A DNA stretch of 64,000 nucleotides from Streptomyces sp. CHD11 (GTDB taxonomy: Bacteria > Actinomycetota > Actinomycetes > Streptomycetales > Streptomycetaceae): assembly GCF_018638295.1 (NCBI RefSeq), contig NZ_JABTTS010000023.1:4849-68848 (forward strand), in the 5' to 3' direction. This document shows positions 1 through 9,486 of the stretch, in pieces (within the stretch, counting starts at the first letter, position 1; the number at the start of each line of letters is the position of its first letter). The translations under genes and the position numbers were made by a program. The notes under the pieces were generated by a model, which worked only from the letters and a program-made list of their open reading frames with translations, was not told where the DNA came from and did no database searches.

Positions 1-26
1 GGGACACGTCTGACCCGGGACCGTCC

Positions 27-53
27 GGCCCCCCCCCCGCGGGGGGGGGGGCC
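27..53. repeat. homopolymeric C10/G11 hairpin
   Basis: A run of ten C (29-38), a GC spacer and eleven G (41-51), flanked by GG and CC, form a nearly loopless G/C-only hairpin. It lies just downstream of the displaced original 3' end of the radical SAM gene, so it could act as a terminator. Such runs are prone to slippage and to assembly error. The exact run length is therefore uncertain. Confidence 0.6.
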
Positions 54-97
54 CGCTTCTTCTCCTGCCTGCGCGCCACGCGAGCGCCGCACTCACC

Positions 98-193
98 TCA
101 GTGCGCGTGACCGCTCGGCGCCGGAGCCGTGTTCCTGACCGTCAGCGGCAGCAGCTTCTTGCCCGTGGGCCCGATCTGAATACTCGTGTCCAG
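98..193 (-). pseudogene. displaced original 3' end of the radical SAM gene
   Basis: Read on the minus strand from the core at 194, this stretch encodes LDTSIQIGPTGKKLLPLTV, then RNTAPAPSGHAH and a TGA stop at 98-100. Joined to the host half at the other end of the element (after CFDCGVCPQ), it gives a continuous, sensible C-terminus. I infer it was the native end of the gene now at 4548-6497, cut off by integration. It has no start of its own and should not be expressed as a protein. Confidence 0.75.
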
Positions 194-204
194 CTGAGGA
201 CACA
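187..204. other. attL of integrated serine-integrase element
   Basis: GTGTCC and GGACAC arms flank AGCTGA, forming a short palindrome. The 11-nt core CTGAGGACACA (194-204) is repeated exactly at 4629-4639, 4,435 bp away. Palindromic sites with a short core are typical of large serine integrases, and the integrase gene starts 20 bp further on. The crossover dinucleotide is inferred to be CT (194-195). Confidence 0.75.
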
Positions 205-223
205 TGGAAATACGACCAAAACC

Positions 224-1855
224 ATGTCTACGCTGCTCAGCATGAGGAAACGAGGACAGCGGCGGCTCGCGGCAGACCGAGCGGCCTACAACGTGGAAGC
301 CGAGGGGACCAAAGCCGATCTCGCGCTCCTGGAGGAGCTGAAGCAGGCTGAGGCGCTGCTTCCCAAAGACGCGCCCAGGGCGCTTCTGTCGATCCGCTTA
401 TCCGTACTGACGGACGACACGACGTCGCCGGTACGCCAGGAGCTCGATCTCCGCATCCTGGCCAGGGAGCGAGGCTGCCGAGTCATCGGTGTCGCTTCGG
501 ATCTGAACGTGTCGGCGACGAAGGTTCCGCCGTGGAAGCGGAAGGAACTCGGAGACTGGTTGAACAACCGCTCCCCCGAGTTCGACGAGATCCTGTTCTG
601 GAAGCTCGATCGCTTCGTACGTCGTCTCTCCGACCTCTCGACGATGATCGAGTGGAGCCTGAAGCGCGGGAAGAACCTGGTCTCGAAGAACGACAGTCTT
701 GATCTCACCACGACCGCCGGAAAGATCATGGTGACGATCATCGGTGGTATCGCCGAGATCGAGGCGGCCAACACCTCCACCCGTGTCACGAGCCTGTGGG
801 ACTACGCGAAGTCCCAGGAGGAATGGCTCATCGGGAAGCCGGCGTACGGCTACGTCACGGACGAGGACAGCACGGGGAGGGTCGTTCTCGTCATCGATCC
901 CGAGGCATACAAGGCACTGCACTGGGCCCGCCGCATGGCAGTTCGCGGGCGATCCGCCCGTTTCATGGTGCGCTGCGTGAAGCGGGCCGGTCTCATGAGC
1001 CAAGGACTCACCGTGGTGACGCTCCTTCGCCGTCTCCGTAATCCGGCCGTCCTCGGTTACCGGGTGGAGGAGGACAAGAACGGCGGACAGCGGCGTTCGA
1101 AGCTGCTCCTCGGCAAGGACGGCAAGCCGATCAGGGTCGCTCCCCCCATCTTCACCGAGGAGGAGTTCGAGACCCTCGGCGCAGCTCTCGACCAGCGGAT
1201 GAAGAAGCAGCCGCCACGGCGTCCCGGTGGAGCTACGCAGTTCCTCGGCGTGCTCCTGTGCGCTGGCTGCAAGACGAACATGACCGTGCAGGTCACGAGA
1301 AACGGTTTCGGGACCTACCCCTACCTGCGGTGCCGCAACTGCAAGAGCGGCGGGCACGGAGCGCCCAACCCCGAGCGGGTCTACGAGCGTCTGGTGGAGG
1401 ACGTGCTGAAAGTCCTCGGAGACTTCCCCGTACAGGTTCGTCAGTACGCGGAGGGCGCCGAAGCGCGGCGGGAGATCAAGCGCCTTCAGGAGTCCATCGC
1501 GCTCTACATGAAGGAACTCGAACCCGGAGGCCGGTACACGAAGACGCGGTTCACGAAGGATCAGGCAGAGACGACACTGGACAAGCTCATCGGGGAGCTC
1601 GAAGCGATCGATCCCGAGACGGCGAAGGACCGATGGGTCAACGTCCACGGCGGCAAGACGTTCCGTGAGCACTGGCAGGAAGGCGGCATGGAAGCCATGT
1701 CCGCAGACCTGTACCGCGTCGGGATCCGCTGCGAGGTCACCCGCACGAAGGTGCCGGGGGTCCGGGCCCCGAAGGTGCACCTTCGCTTGCTGATCCCGAA
1801 GGACGTGCGCGAACGGCTTGTGATCCGCGAAGACGACTTCGCGCAAGCCTTCTGA
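224..1855 (+). CDS. int: large serine recombinase (site-specific integrase)
   Basis: This 543-aa serine integrase should recombine attP with the attB in the adjacent radical SAM gene. The resolvase-type domain begins near residue 52, and the probable nucleophile is S60 in SIRLSV. It continues with WKLDRFVRR and GGIAEIEAANTSTR, the helix E region. A recombinase domain and a zinc ribbon (CAGC, then YLRCRNC) follow. The frame is open from 101, but codons before 224 run through attL, so ATG 224 is preferred; ATG 242 is an alternative. The reading frame looks intact, so the enzyme may be active. Confidence 0.88.
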   Translation: MSTLLSMRKRGQRRLAADRAAYNVEAEGTKADLALLEELKQAEALLPKDAPRALLSIRLSVLTDDTTSPVRQELDLRILARERGCRVIGVASDLNVSATKVPPWKRKELGDWLNNRSPEFDEILFWKLDRFVRRLSDLSTMIEWSLKRGKNLVSKNDSLDLTTTAGKIMVTIIGGIAEIEAANTSTRVTSLWDYAKSQEEWLIGKPAYGYVTDEDSTGRVVLVIDPEAYKALHWARRMAVRGRSARFMVRCVKRAGLMSQGLTVVTLLRRLRNPAVLGYRVEEDKNGGQRRSKLLLGKDGKPIRVAPPIFTEEEFETLGAALDQRMKKQPPRRPGGATQFLGVLLCAGCKTNMTVQVTRNGFGTYPYLRCRNCKSGGHGAPNPERVYERLVEDVLKVLGDFPVQVRQYAEGAEARREIKRLQESIALYMKELEPGGRYTKTRFTKDQAETTLDKLIGELEAIDPETAKDRWVNVHGGKTFREHWQEGGMEAMSADLYRVGIRCEVTRTKVPGVRAPKVHLRLLIPKDVRERLVIREDDFAQAF

Positions 1856-1914
1856 TTGCACACCGCACAGAACGGATCCGCCTTCCCGTGACGCAGGGAA
1901 GGCGGCTTCACGCC

Positions 1915-2040
1915 TCACTCGAACCATGCGGCGGCGTCGAACGGTTCCTCTGTGCCGTCCTCATCCACGATCACAATCTCGCTCTCGATCAGGCTCGCAG
2001 CTCTGTCATTCGAGGGTTCGGGCGCGGGTAGCGGAGTCAC
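1915..2040 (-). CDS. small acidic element-borne protein (41 aa)
   Basis: GTG start at 2040 with a GGGAGG ribosome site about 9 nt upstream. It encodes 41 aa rich in E and D and ending DEDGTEEPFDAAAWFE. Its start overlaps the stop of the upstream gene (GTGA), so the two are probably translationally coupled. Codon use is Streptomyces-like. I do not recognise the family. It is convergent with the integrase gene and carried by the element. A recombination directionality factor is one possibility, but nothing in the sequence shows it. Confidence 0.55.
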   Translation of the reverse strand: MTPLPAPEPSNDRAASLIESEIVIVDEDGTEEPFDAAAWFE

Positions 2041-2237
2041 CGGGGCCCGCCTCCCTCTTGCCTGGCATCAGCACTGAGTCGCCGGCACTCCGCGAGGTCT
2101 TCGGCGACTCCGGCCGCGATCAGAGCGGCGCCAGGCGTGTGACCGGAGCCGACGTAGCGCCACTGCGCATCCGTGATCGCTTCCGGACTGTCGGCATGGG
2201 GGTCTGTGTAGCAAACGGTGGAACTCGGTCGGATTTC
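2037..2237 (-). pseudogene. 5'-truncated small element gene
   Basis: The frame reads RPSSTVCYTDPHADSPEAIT, then a stretch containing DAQWRYVGSGHTPGAAL and ending GGGPR, with coding-like codon use. It has no good start and runs into the IS256-type fragment at about 2239, so its 5' end was probably lost when the IS fragment arrived. The stop overlaps the GTG of the next small gene. The family is not recognised. Confidence 0.5.
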
Positions 2238-2238
2238 T

Positions 2239-2606
2239 TCAGCGGCGTCCGGCGGTGAGCCGGCCGTCGAAGGTGATGTCGAAGGCTTGGAGCGCGGCCT
2301 TCCAGCGCATGGTCCAGCGTTTGCGCCCGGTGCCGGTCGGGTCCAGGCTCATGACCGCCAAGTAGACGCACTTGAGCGCGGCCTGGTCGGTGGGGAAGTG
2401 TCCCCGGGCCCTCACGGCCTTGCGGATCCGTGCGTTGATGCTCTCGATCGCGTTGGTGGTGCAGACGATCTTGCGGATCTCCACGTCGAACTGGAGGAAG
2501 GGCACGAACTCCGCCCAGGCAGCCTCCCAGAGCCGGACGATCGCCGGATACTTCCCGCCCCAGGCGTCGGTGAACTCCACGAACCGCTCCAGAGAGGCCC
2601 GCCCGG
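2239..2606 (-). pseudogene. IS256/mutator-type transposase fragment
   Basis: Only the C-terminal ~120 residues remain. Recognisable family sequence includes FTDAWGGKYPAIVRLWEAAW, CTTNAIESINARIRK, and W..AL.AFDITFDGRL near the end. The frame before about 2606 is unrelated, and two of the catalytic acidic residues are missing, so it cannot be active. Both flanking genes (2037-2237 and 2608-3470) are cut at its edges, which suggests it arrived as an IS that later decayed or recombined. No intact terminal inverted repeats were seen. Confidence 0.8.
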
Positions 2607-2607
2607 G

Positions 2608-3470
2608 CGACCCTGCTCGCGGGCGGAATCGGCGCGCTCGGGACTCTCCTTGCGGCGGCACTCGCCCTCCCCCAGTTCTGGTACGCCTCCTACTACCAAC
2701 CGTCCAACGCCCCGCCCGTCGTCGCGGTCGAGAACGCCATCGAGGACGTCGAGAGGACCGGCGACCACATCGAGTTCAGCCTCTCAGTATCGGTCGAGAA
2801 CAAGGGGAAGACGTCCGTCAGAATGCTCACCTCCCTCTACGAGGTCAGTGGAACCCGTGTCACGGTCGGCCGGTCGCCCGTCGCTCCTGAGGAGCTGGAC
2901 TACGGGAGGATCACCGGCGGGAACTACGGCGCTGCCGCCCGGGTCAACCCGTTCGCCGACTACGGCGCCCCGGAGACGATCCAGGTCGGCCCGGTCGGCG
3001 AGGACTACGCCTGGATCGGCCCCGACGAGAGGATTCACACGAGTCTCCGCGCCCAGGCACCTCTCGACCGCTTCGATCTGCTGCGCTTCACGGCGGACAT
3101 CGCCGTCGCGCGGGCCGACCGCGTCGAGGTGGACGACTGGCCGCAGCCGAGCGGGCGGGCGCTGAGAACCTGCGACGGCACCCGGATCGCCGAGAGCCGC
3201 CGCCCTCTCGCCCGCCTCGGCGCCTTCGAGTGGCTGACCGAGAGCAGGCGGGAACTCGTCACGTTCTGGTCCGTGTCGGGCGAGATGGGTGACGAATCGC
3301 CCTGGTGGCCGGCATTTCCATGGACCGGTGTGTCGATCCAGCACGACGGGCACGACTGTGCCCACGCCCTGAAGCCCGATCACGACGGCCTTGAGGACCG
3401 CGCCATGGTGGGCTGGGCCAGCTCGGTGGCGGAGGCCGCCGTACCTCCGGAGCCCGACGCCCGGCCGTAG
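2608..3470 (+). pseudogene. N-terminally truncated membrane-anchored protein
   Basis: An open frame of about 287 codons with high-GC codon use. It begins with a hydrophobic segment (TLLAGGIGALGTLLAAALAL, about 2613-2672). A predicted extracytoplasmic part follows, including VVAVENAIEDVERTGDHIEF and a domain with several tryptophans (SPWWPAFPWTGV). An internal ATG at 2823 would omit the membrane anchor. No start or ribosome site precedes the anchor, because the 5' end abuts the IS256 fragment. The topology suggests a surface sensor or binding protein. The family is not recognised. Confidence 0.55.
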
Positions 3471-3657
3471 AGCCGCGGGCACGGCAGGGCCGGAGGCCGC
3501 CGGACCCCGACTCCCCGCGGGGCCCTCCAGGGGCATGACGTCGAGGGGCCCGCACAGTCTGTCCGTCCGGCAGTGTGAGCTCTATGGTGGCCCGAGTCGA
3601 TCCAGCCACCCGCCGGCCGGTGTGCGGACCGTTCACCTACCGGATCCTCGACCTCTT

Positions 3658-4266
3658 TCAGAGTTGCCTCTCCCGCGTGAGGACGGCCTTGGCGATTGAC
3701 GTCATGCGGTTGGGGCTGCACCGGGACCTGCGGAAGATCCGCCAGGACTTCAGGCTCGCGACACCGCGTTCCACGGGTGCTCGTGCTGCGGCCAGTGCCC
3801 GGTTGAGGGTCTTCTCGGTGGGGGTGAGTTCCTGGAGTGGCTTGCGTTTGATGCCGGTCGTCAGCCACGGCCCGGCGCCTTGGTAAGCGAGATCGGCCAG
3901 GATGGGAACACCCTCGCGCTCGCAGATCCGGATGATCCGGTGGGTACGGGCGGCGGTCAGGTCGTGTGTACGGCCTGGCAGGGCGGGCGAGATCCACAGC
4001 AGCCGGCCGCCTGAGTCGGTGACGACCTGCACGTTCACGCCGTGGCGCCGGTGCTTGTGGGAGTAGTCGGCCCGGCCGTCGCCGACCCGGTCACACTCGG
4101 CGAGGGTGCCGTCGAGCAGGACGAAGTCGGGATCGTGCTCGCGCAGCGACTTGAGCAGACCTGGTGCTCGTTCGGCGAGCAGGTCGACGACCGCGCGGGT
4201 GTAGGCGTGGGCGGTGGACTCGCTGATCCCGAACCCGGCGGCGATCTTCGCCAGTCTGACGTCTAG
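3658..4266 (-). pseudogene. IS5-type DDE transposase fragment
   Basis: About 203 codons of a DDE transposase: a helix-turn-helix end (KIAAGFGISESTAHAYTRAV), LLDGTLAECD with the first catalytic Asp, ILADLAYQGAG with the second, and PVERGVASLKSWRI with the Glu. The catalytic residues are present, but the frame hits a TAG at 4267-4269 and lacks roughly the first 60-80 residues of the family. It is therefore probably inactive. It sits in the right part of the element with no visible target duplication. Confidence 0.75.
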
Positions 4267-4345
4267 CTACCACCACGCAAGGCCTCTGGATGAAGCTCAG
4301 AGACCAGCGAGGGCTCAGAAGGCGCCTCAGCGCCCTCACGGGGGC

Positions 4346-4534
4346 TCACACCCACTCCACCTCGGAGTGAACGCTGGGGGAGCTCGCAGGCTCCGGCAGT
4401 GGCGTCGTCGAGAGCACTTGCGCCGGCCGCTCCCGCTCGCGCTGCATACCGAGCGCACTCAGCAGCGCCGCCGCCTCTTCTTCTGTGACCTCCGCCACAG
4501 CGCCGGCAAGACGCCGCAGCGGGTCGTCACTCAC
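4346..4534 (-). CDS. small acidic protein next to the restored gene end (62 aa)
   Basis: GTG start at 4534, 13 nt beyond the radical SAM stop, with no strong ribosome site. It is predicted as an acidic helical peptide (VSDDPLRRLAGAVAEVTEEE, then AAALLSALGM) with a proline/serine-rich tail ending HSEVEWV. It lies just inside the element's right end and could be read from the host gene's transcript. No family is recognised. Codon use is coding-like, but length alone does not prove it. Confidence 0.5.
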   Translation of the reverse strand: MSDDPLRRLAGAVAEVTEEEAAALLSALGMQRERERPAQVLSTTPLPEPASSPSVHSEVEWV

Positions 4535-4547
4535 GTCAGCGTCCGTT

Positions 4548-6497
<1,950 letters not shown>

Positions 6498-6561
6498 CTC
6501 GCGAACCTTTGTGTGCTGAGTGGGGTGACTGTTCAGCGTAACGCGGCCGGAGGGGTACTCC

Positions 6562-8136
6562 CTACGCCGTCCAGGGCCGGAGGTCCCTGACGACCGACGC
6601 CCAGGCTTCGGGGAGGGCGTTCTCGGCGATCTCCGCGCGGCGTTCCTCGCGGGCGTGGAGGACGCCGTAGGTGAAGGTGTTCTCCCCGGCCGCGTGGGCG
6701 ACGGCGGCGAGTTCGCGCAGGGTCTGGCGGGCCATGACGCTGTCCTGGTGGTCGCCGAGCAGGCCCTGGAGTGACTTCATGGCCTTGACCAGGTCCTTGG
6801 CCGGTGTGCCGAGTGCGGGGGCGGCGGCCTCGGCGGCGTAGCGGGTGCGCTTGGTCTTCTTGCGGGCCTCGTGCAGGGCGATGTCGCGGTCGGTGCCGGG
6901 TGGCAGTTCGAGGGCGTGGGTGACGAGGGCGGTCAGTTTGTCCAGGTCCTTGCGTACGGCTTTGGTGAGGGCCTTCTCCGGGGCGGTGCCGGCCTTCTTG
7001 CGCAGGGGCGGGTCGGCGAGCAGGGCGTCGAGGGTGTCGAGGAGGGTGAGGTGGCGGCGGGAGTCGAGGATGCCGGTGAGGTGGCCGTGGGCGCCGGCGT
7101 GGCGGGCCTTCGACCATGCGGTGAGGCGGTCCCGGACGGGGCCGTGGACGAGGGTGTCGGGCAGGCCGGCGAGGGCCGATCCGAGGCGTTCGGCGAGGAC
7201 CTCCTGGTCGCGGTCCAGGCCGAGCTCGCCGGCCAGCCACTTGAGGTCGGTGGCGAGGGGGTCGGTGATCTCGCGGTCGAGGACCTTGCCGAAGGTGCGG
7301 AAGGTGCTGCGCAGGCGGCGGGTGGCGACGCGCATGCTGTGGACGGAGTCGGGGAGGTCCTGGCGCACGGCGGGGTCGAGTTCGACGAGGGCGTCGTGCT
7401 GGGCGCGGACGTAGGCGAGGACGTGGTCCCCGGAGGTGACGGGGTCGCCGAGCGGGCGTGAGCGGCGTTTGCGCTGTGGGGCCGCTTCGGGTGCCGTGGC
7501 GGGGAGGGGGGCCGTCGCCGGTGTCGTGCCGGGGTCGCCGGGTGCCGTCTCGGCGAGTGCCCTGGCCAGTTTGGAGGTCGACTCCGAGGGGCGTACGCCG
7601 GCCTTGCGGAGGCGTTTTTCGACCTTGTCGAGGAAGGCGGGGTCGCCGTCGTCGGCGAGTTCGACCTCGATCTCGGTCCACCGGGCGGTGCCGCCGTCGC
7701 CGGTGAGGCGTTCGGCGTGGACGGTGTCGACGCTGATCTCGGCGAGCAGCCGGCCGTCGGTGTCGACGAGGTGGTGTACGTCGCGGTCGGAGCGCAGCCG
7801 GACGACGGGCAGCAGGGGGCGGTCGCGGACGCGGGAGCGGACGAGGGCGGCGAGTTCGGCCGGGAGGGTGTCGGAGAGCGGGGCGCGGATCTCGTCGCGC
7901 ACTCCGGGGGCCACGGGGAATTTCAGGTGCCAGCCGGCGTCGGAGCCGCCGGTGCGGCGGCGCAGGGTGATGGCGGAGGCGGCGAGGCGTTCGTCGGTGG
8001 TGTCGTGGTAGGTGGCGTCGAGGTGGCTGATGCCCTGGTGGGCGACGGACGCGACTCCGGGGACGCGGGTCAGGTCGGGCAGTCCGCCGGTGTCGGACTC
8101 GTACTTCCGCTCGATCTCGCGCTTGGTGTCCGCCAT
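6562..8136 (-). CDS. CYTH and CHAD domain protein
   Basis: 524 aa. The N-terminal CYTH (triphosphate tunnel metalloenzyme) domain has the signature EIERK at residues 7-11. It is followed by a Pro/Ala/Arg-rich linker near 200-230 and a C-terminal helical CHAD domain with conserved basic residues (VHSMRVATRRLRSTFR). CYTH enzymes act on triphosphates and CHAD domains bind polyphosphate, so a polyphosphate-linked role is likely. The gene lies 64 nt upstream of the radical SAM start and could be cotranscribed with it. Confidence 0.9.
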   Translation of the reverse strand: MADTKREIERKYESDTGGLPDLTRVPGVASVAHQGISHLDATYHDTTDERLAASAITLRRRTGGSDAGWHLKFPVAPGVRDEIRAPLSDTLPAELAALVRSRVRDRPLLPVVRLRSDRDVHHLVDTDGRLLAEISVDTVHAERLTGDGGTARWTEIEVELADDGDPAFLDKVEKRLRKAGVRPSESTSKLARALAETAPGDPGTTPATAPLPATAPEAAPQRKRRSRPLGDPVTSGDHVLAYVRAQHDALVELDPAVRQDLPDSVHSMRVATRRLRSTFRTFGKVLDREITDPLATDLKWLAGELGLDRDQEVLAERLGSALAGLPDTLVHGPVRDRLTAWSKARHAGAHGHLTGILDSRRHLTLLDTLDALLADPPLRKKAGTAPEKALTKAVRKDLDKLTALVTHALELPPGTDRDIALHEARKKTKRTRYAAEAAAPALGTPAKDLVKAMKSLQGLLGDHQDSVMARQTLRELAAVAHAAGENTFTYGVLHAREERRAEIAENALPEAWASVVRDLRPWTA

Positions 8137-8159
8137 GCGTCGAATCTAGTCGCCGTGCG

Positions 8160-8186
8160 TGCGGAGCGGCAGTGGGCCGCTCCGCA
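8160..8186. repeat. 11-bp inverted repeat in the CYTH-CHAD 5' region
   Basis: TGCGGAGCGGC and GCCGCTCCGCA are perfect arms around AGTGG. The hairpin sits 24 nt before the CYTH-CHAD start on its strand, so it could be a second terminator of the rod operon or a leader hairpin. Its role is undecided. Confidence 0.5.
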
Positions 8187-8241
8187 CCGGTGAGGTGCGG
8201 GCCGGTGTGCGGGGGCCGGGTCGCGGGGGCCGGGTCGCGGG

Positions 8242-8269
8242 GGCCGGTGACCGCGTGAGGTCACCGGCC
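8242..8269 (-). terminator. terminator of the rodA end of the cell-shape operon
   Basis: Perfect 11-bp arms GGCCGGTGACC and GGTCACCGGCC with a 6-nt loop, 15 nt past the rodA stop. There is no T tract, as is usual for Streptomyces terminators. The sequence between this hairpin and the one at 8160 holds short direct repeats of a GGGCCGGGTCGCG type. Confidence 0.65.
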
Positions 8270-8283
8270 GTGGGGGCCGTCCG

Positions 8284-9486
8284 CTAGGCGGACATGGGCC
8301 GTTGCAATCTGATCGACTGCAGGAGCCCTATGGCCAGCCATACGGCGAACATGGAGGATCCGCCGTAGGAGACGAACGGCAGGGGCAGGCCGGTGACCGG
8401 CATGATGCCGAGGGTCATGCCGATGTTCTCGAAGGTCTGGAAGGCGAACCAGGCGACGATGCCGGCGGCGACGACGGTGCCGTACAGGTCGGTGGTGTCG
8501 CGGGCGATGCGGCAGGCGCGCCAGAGGATGACGCCGAGCAGGCCGATGATCAGGGCGCCGCCGACGAAGCCGAGTTCCTCACCGGCGACGGTGAAGACGA
8601 AGTCGGTCTGCTGTTCGGGGACGAACTGGCCGGTGGTCTGGGAGCCGTGGAAGAGGCCGGAACCGGTCAGTCCGCCCGAGCCGATGGCGATGCGGGCCTG
8701 GTTGGTGTTGTAGCCAACGCCGGCGGGGTCGAGTTCGGGGTTGGCGAAGGCGGCGAAGCGGTTGATCTGGTAGTCGTCGAGGATGCCGAGCTGCCAGACG
8801 GTGACGGCACCGGCGGCACCGGCGCCGAGCAGGCCGAAGACCCACCGGTTGGAGGCGCCGGAGGCGAGCAGTACGCCGAGCACGATGATGACCATGACCA
8901 TGACCGACCCGAGGTCGGGCATGAGCATCACGATCACCATGGGGACGACGGCCAGACCGAGGGCCTGCAGGACGGTGCGGTGGTCGGGGTAGGGCTTGTC
9001 GCCGGCGTCGACTCTGGCGGCGAGCAGCATCGCCATGCCCAGGATGATCGTGATCTTCACGAACTCGGAGGGCTGGAGGGAGAAGCCGCCGGGGAGCTTG
9101 ATCCAGGAGTGGGCGCCGTTGATCGTGGAGCCCAGGGGGGTGAGCACCAGCAGGATCAGGAAGACGGAGGCTCCGTAGAGCAGGGGGACGGCGGTGCGCA
9201 GGGCTCGGTGGCCCAGCAGGACGGCGCCGATCATCAGGGCGATGCCGATGCCGGTGTTGAGCCAGTGCCGGACCAGGAAGTAGTAGGGGTCGCCCTGGTT
9301 GAGCTCGGTGCGGTTGCGGGTGGCCGAGTAGACCAGCAGGGAGCCCAGCAGGGACAGGGCGATCGCCGAGAGCAGTATCGGCCAGTCGAGGCGGCGGGCG
9401 AGGGAGTCGCGGGCGAACACCCGGGTCCAGCCGGCCCGCTCGGGTCCGTATCCGGAGACCTGGAAGCTGTTGACGCCCCCGGTCAT
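8284..9486 (-). CDS. rodA: RodA-type SEDS peptidoglycan glycosyltransferase
   Basis: 400 aa, polytopic (about ten membrane segments). SEDS features include FSLQPSEFVKI, PDLGSVMVMVI, and the C-terminal GLPLPFVSYGGSSM. It polymerises lipid II at the membrane together with its partner PBP2. ATG 9486 overlaps the mrdA stop by four bases (ATGA), which implies translational coupling. In S. coelicolor the equivalent is, from memory, sfr (SCO2607), involved in spore-wall synthesis. Confidence 0.93.
   Translation of the reverse strand: MTGGVNSFQVSGYGPERAGWTRVFARDSLARRLDWPILLSAIALSLLGSLLVYSATRNRTELNQGDPYYFLVRHWLNTGIGIALMIGAVLLGHRALRTAVPLLYGASVFLILLVLTPLGSTINGAHSWIKLPGGFSLQPSEFVKITIILGMAMLLAARVDAGDKPYPDHRTVLQALGLAVVPMVIVMLMPDLGSVMVMVIIVLGVLLASGASNRWVFGLLGAGAAGAVTVWQLGILDDYQINRFAAFANPELDPAGVGYNTNQARIAIGSGGLTGSGLFHGSQTTGQFVPEQQTDFVFTVAGEELGFVGGALIIGLLGVILWRACRIARDTTDLYGTVVAAGIVAWFAFQTFENIGMTLGIMPVTGLPLPFVSYGGSSMFAVWLAIGLLQSIRLQRPMSA

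Noticed and set aside
398..1927. 509-codon minus-strand frame opposite the integrase
   Set aside because: The integrase on the plus strand has catalytic and zinc-ribbon motifs, and the opposite frame has none.
1926..2258. 110-codon plus-strand frame downstream of the integrase
   Set aside because: It is opposite the two small minus-strand genes, which have better codon use, a ribosome site and stop/start coupling.
2218..3165. 315-codon plus-strand frame across the IS256 fragment
   Set aside because: It runs antisense through the transposase remnant and then in a wrong frame through the membrane protein, with a Ser/Arg/Pro-rich product.
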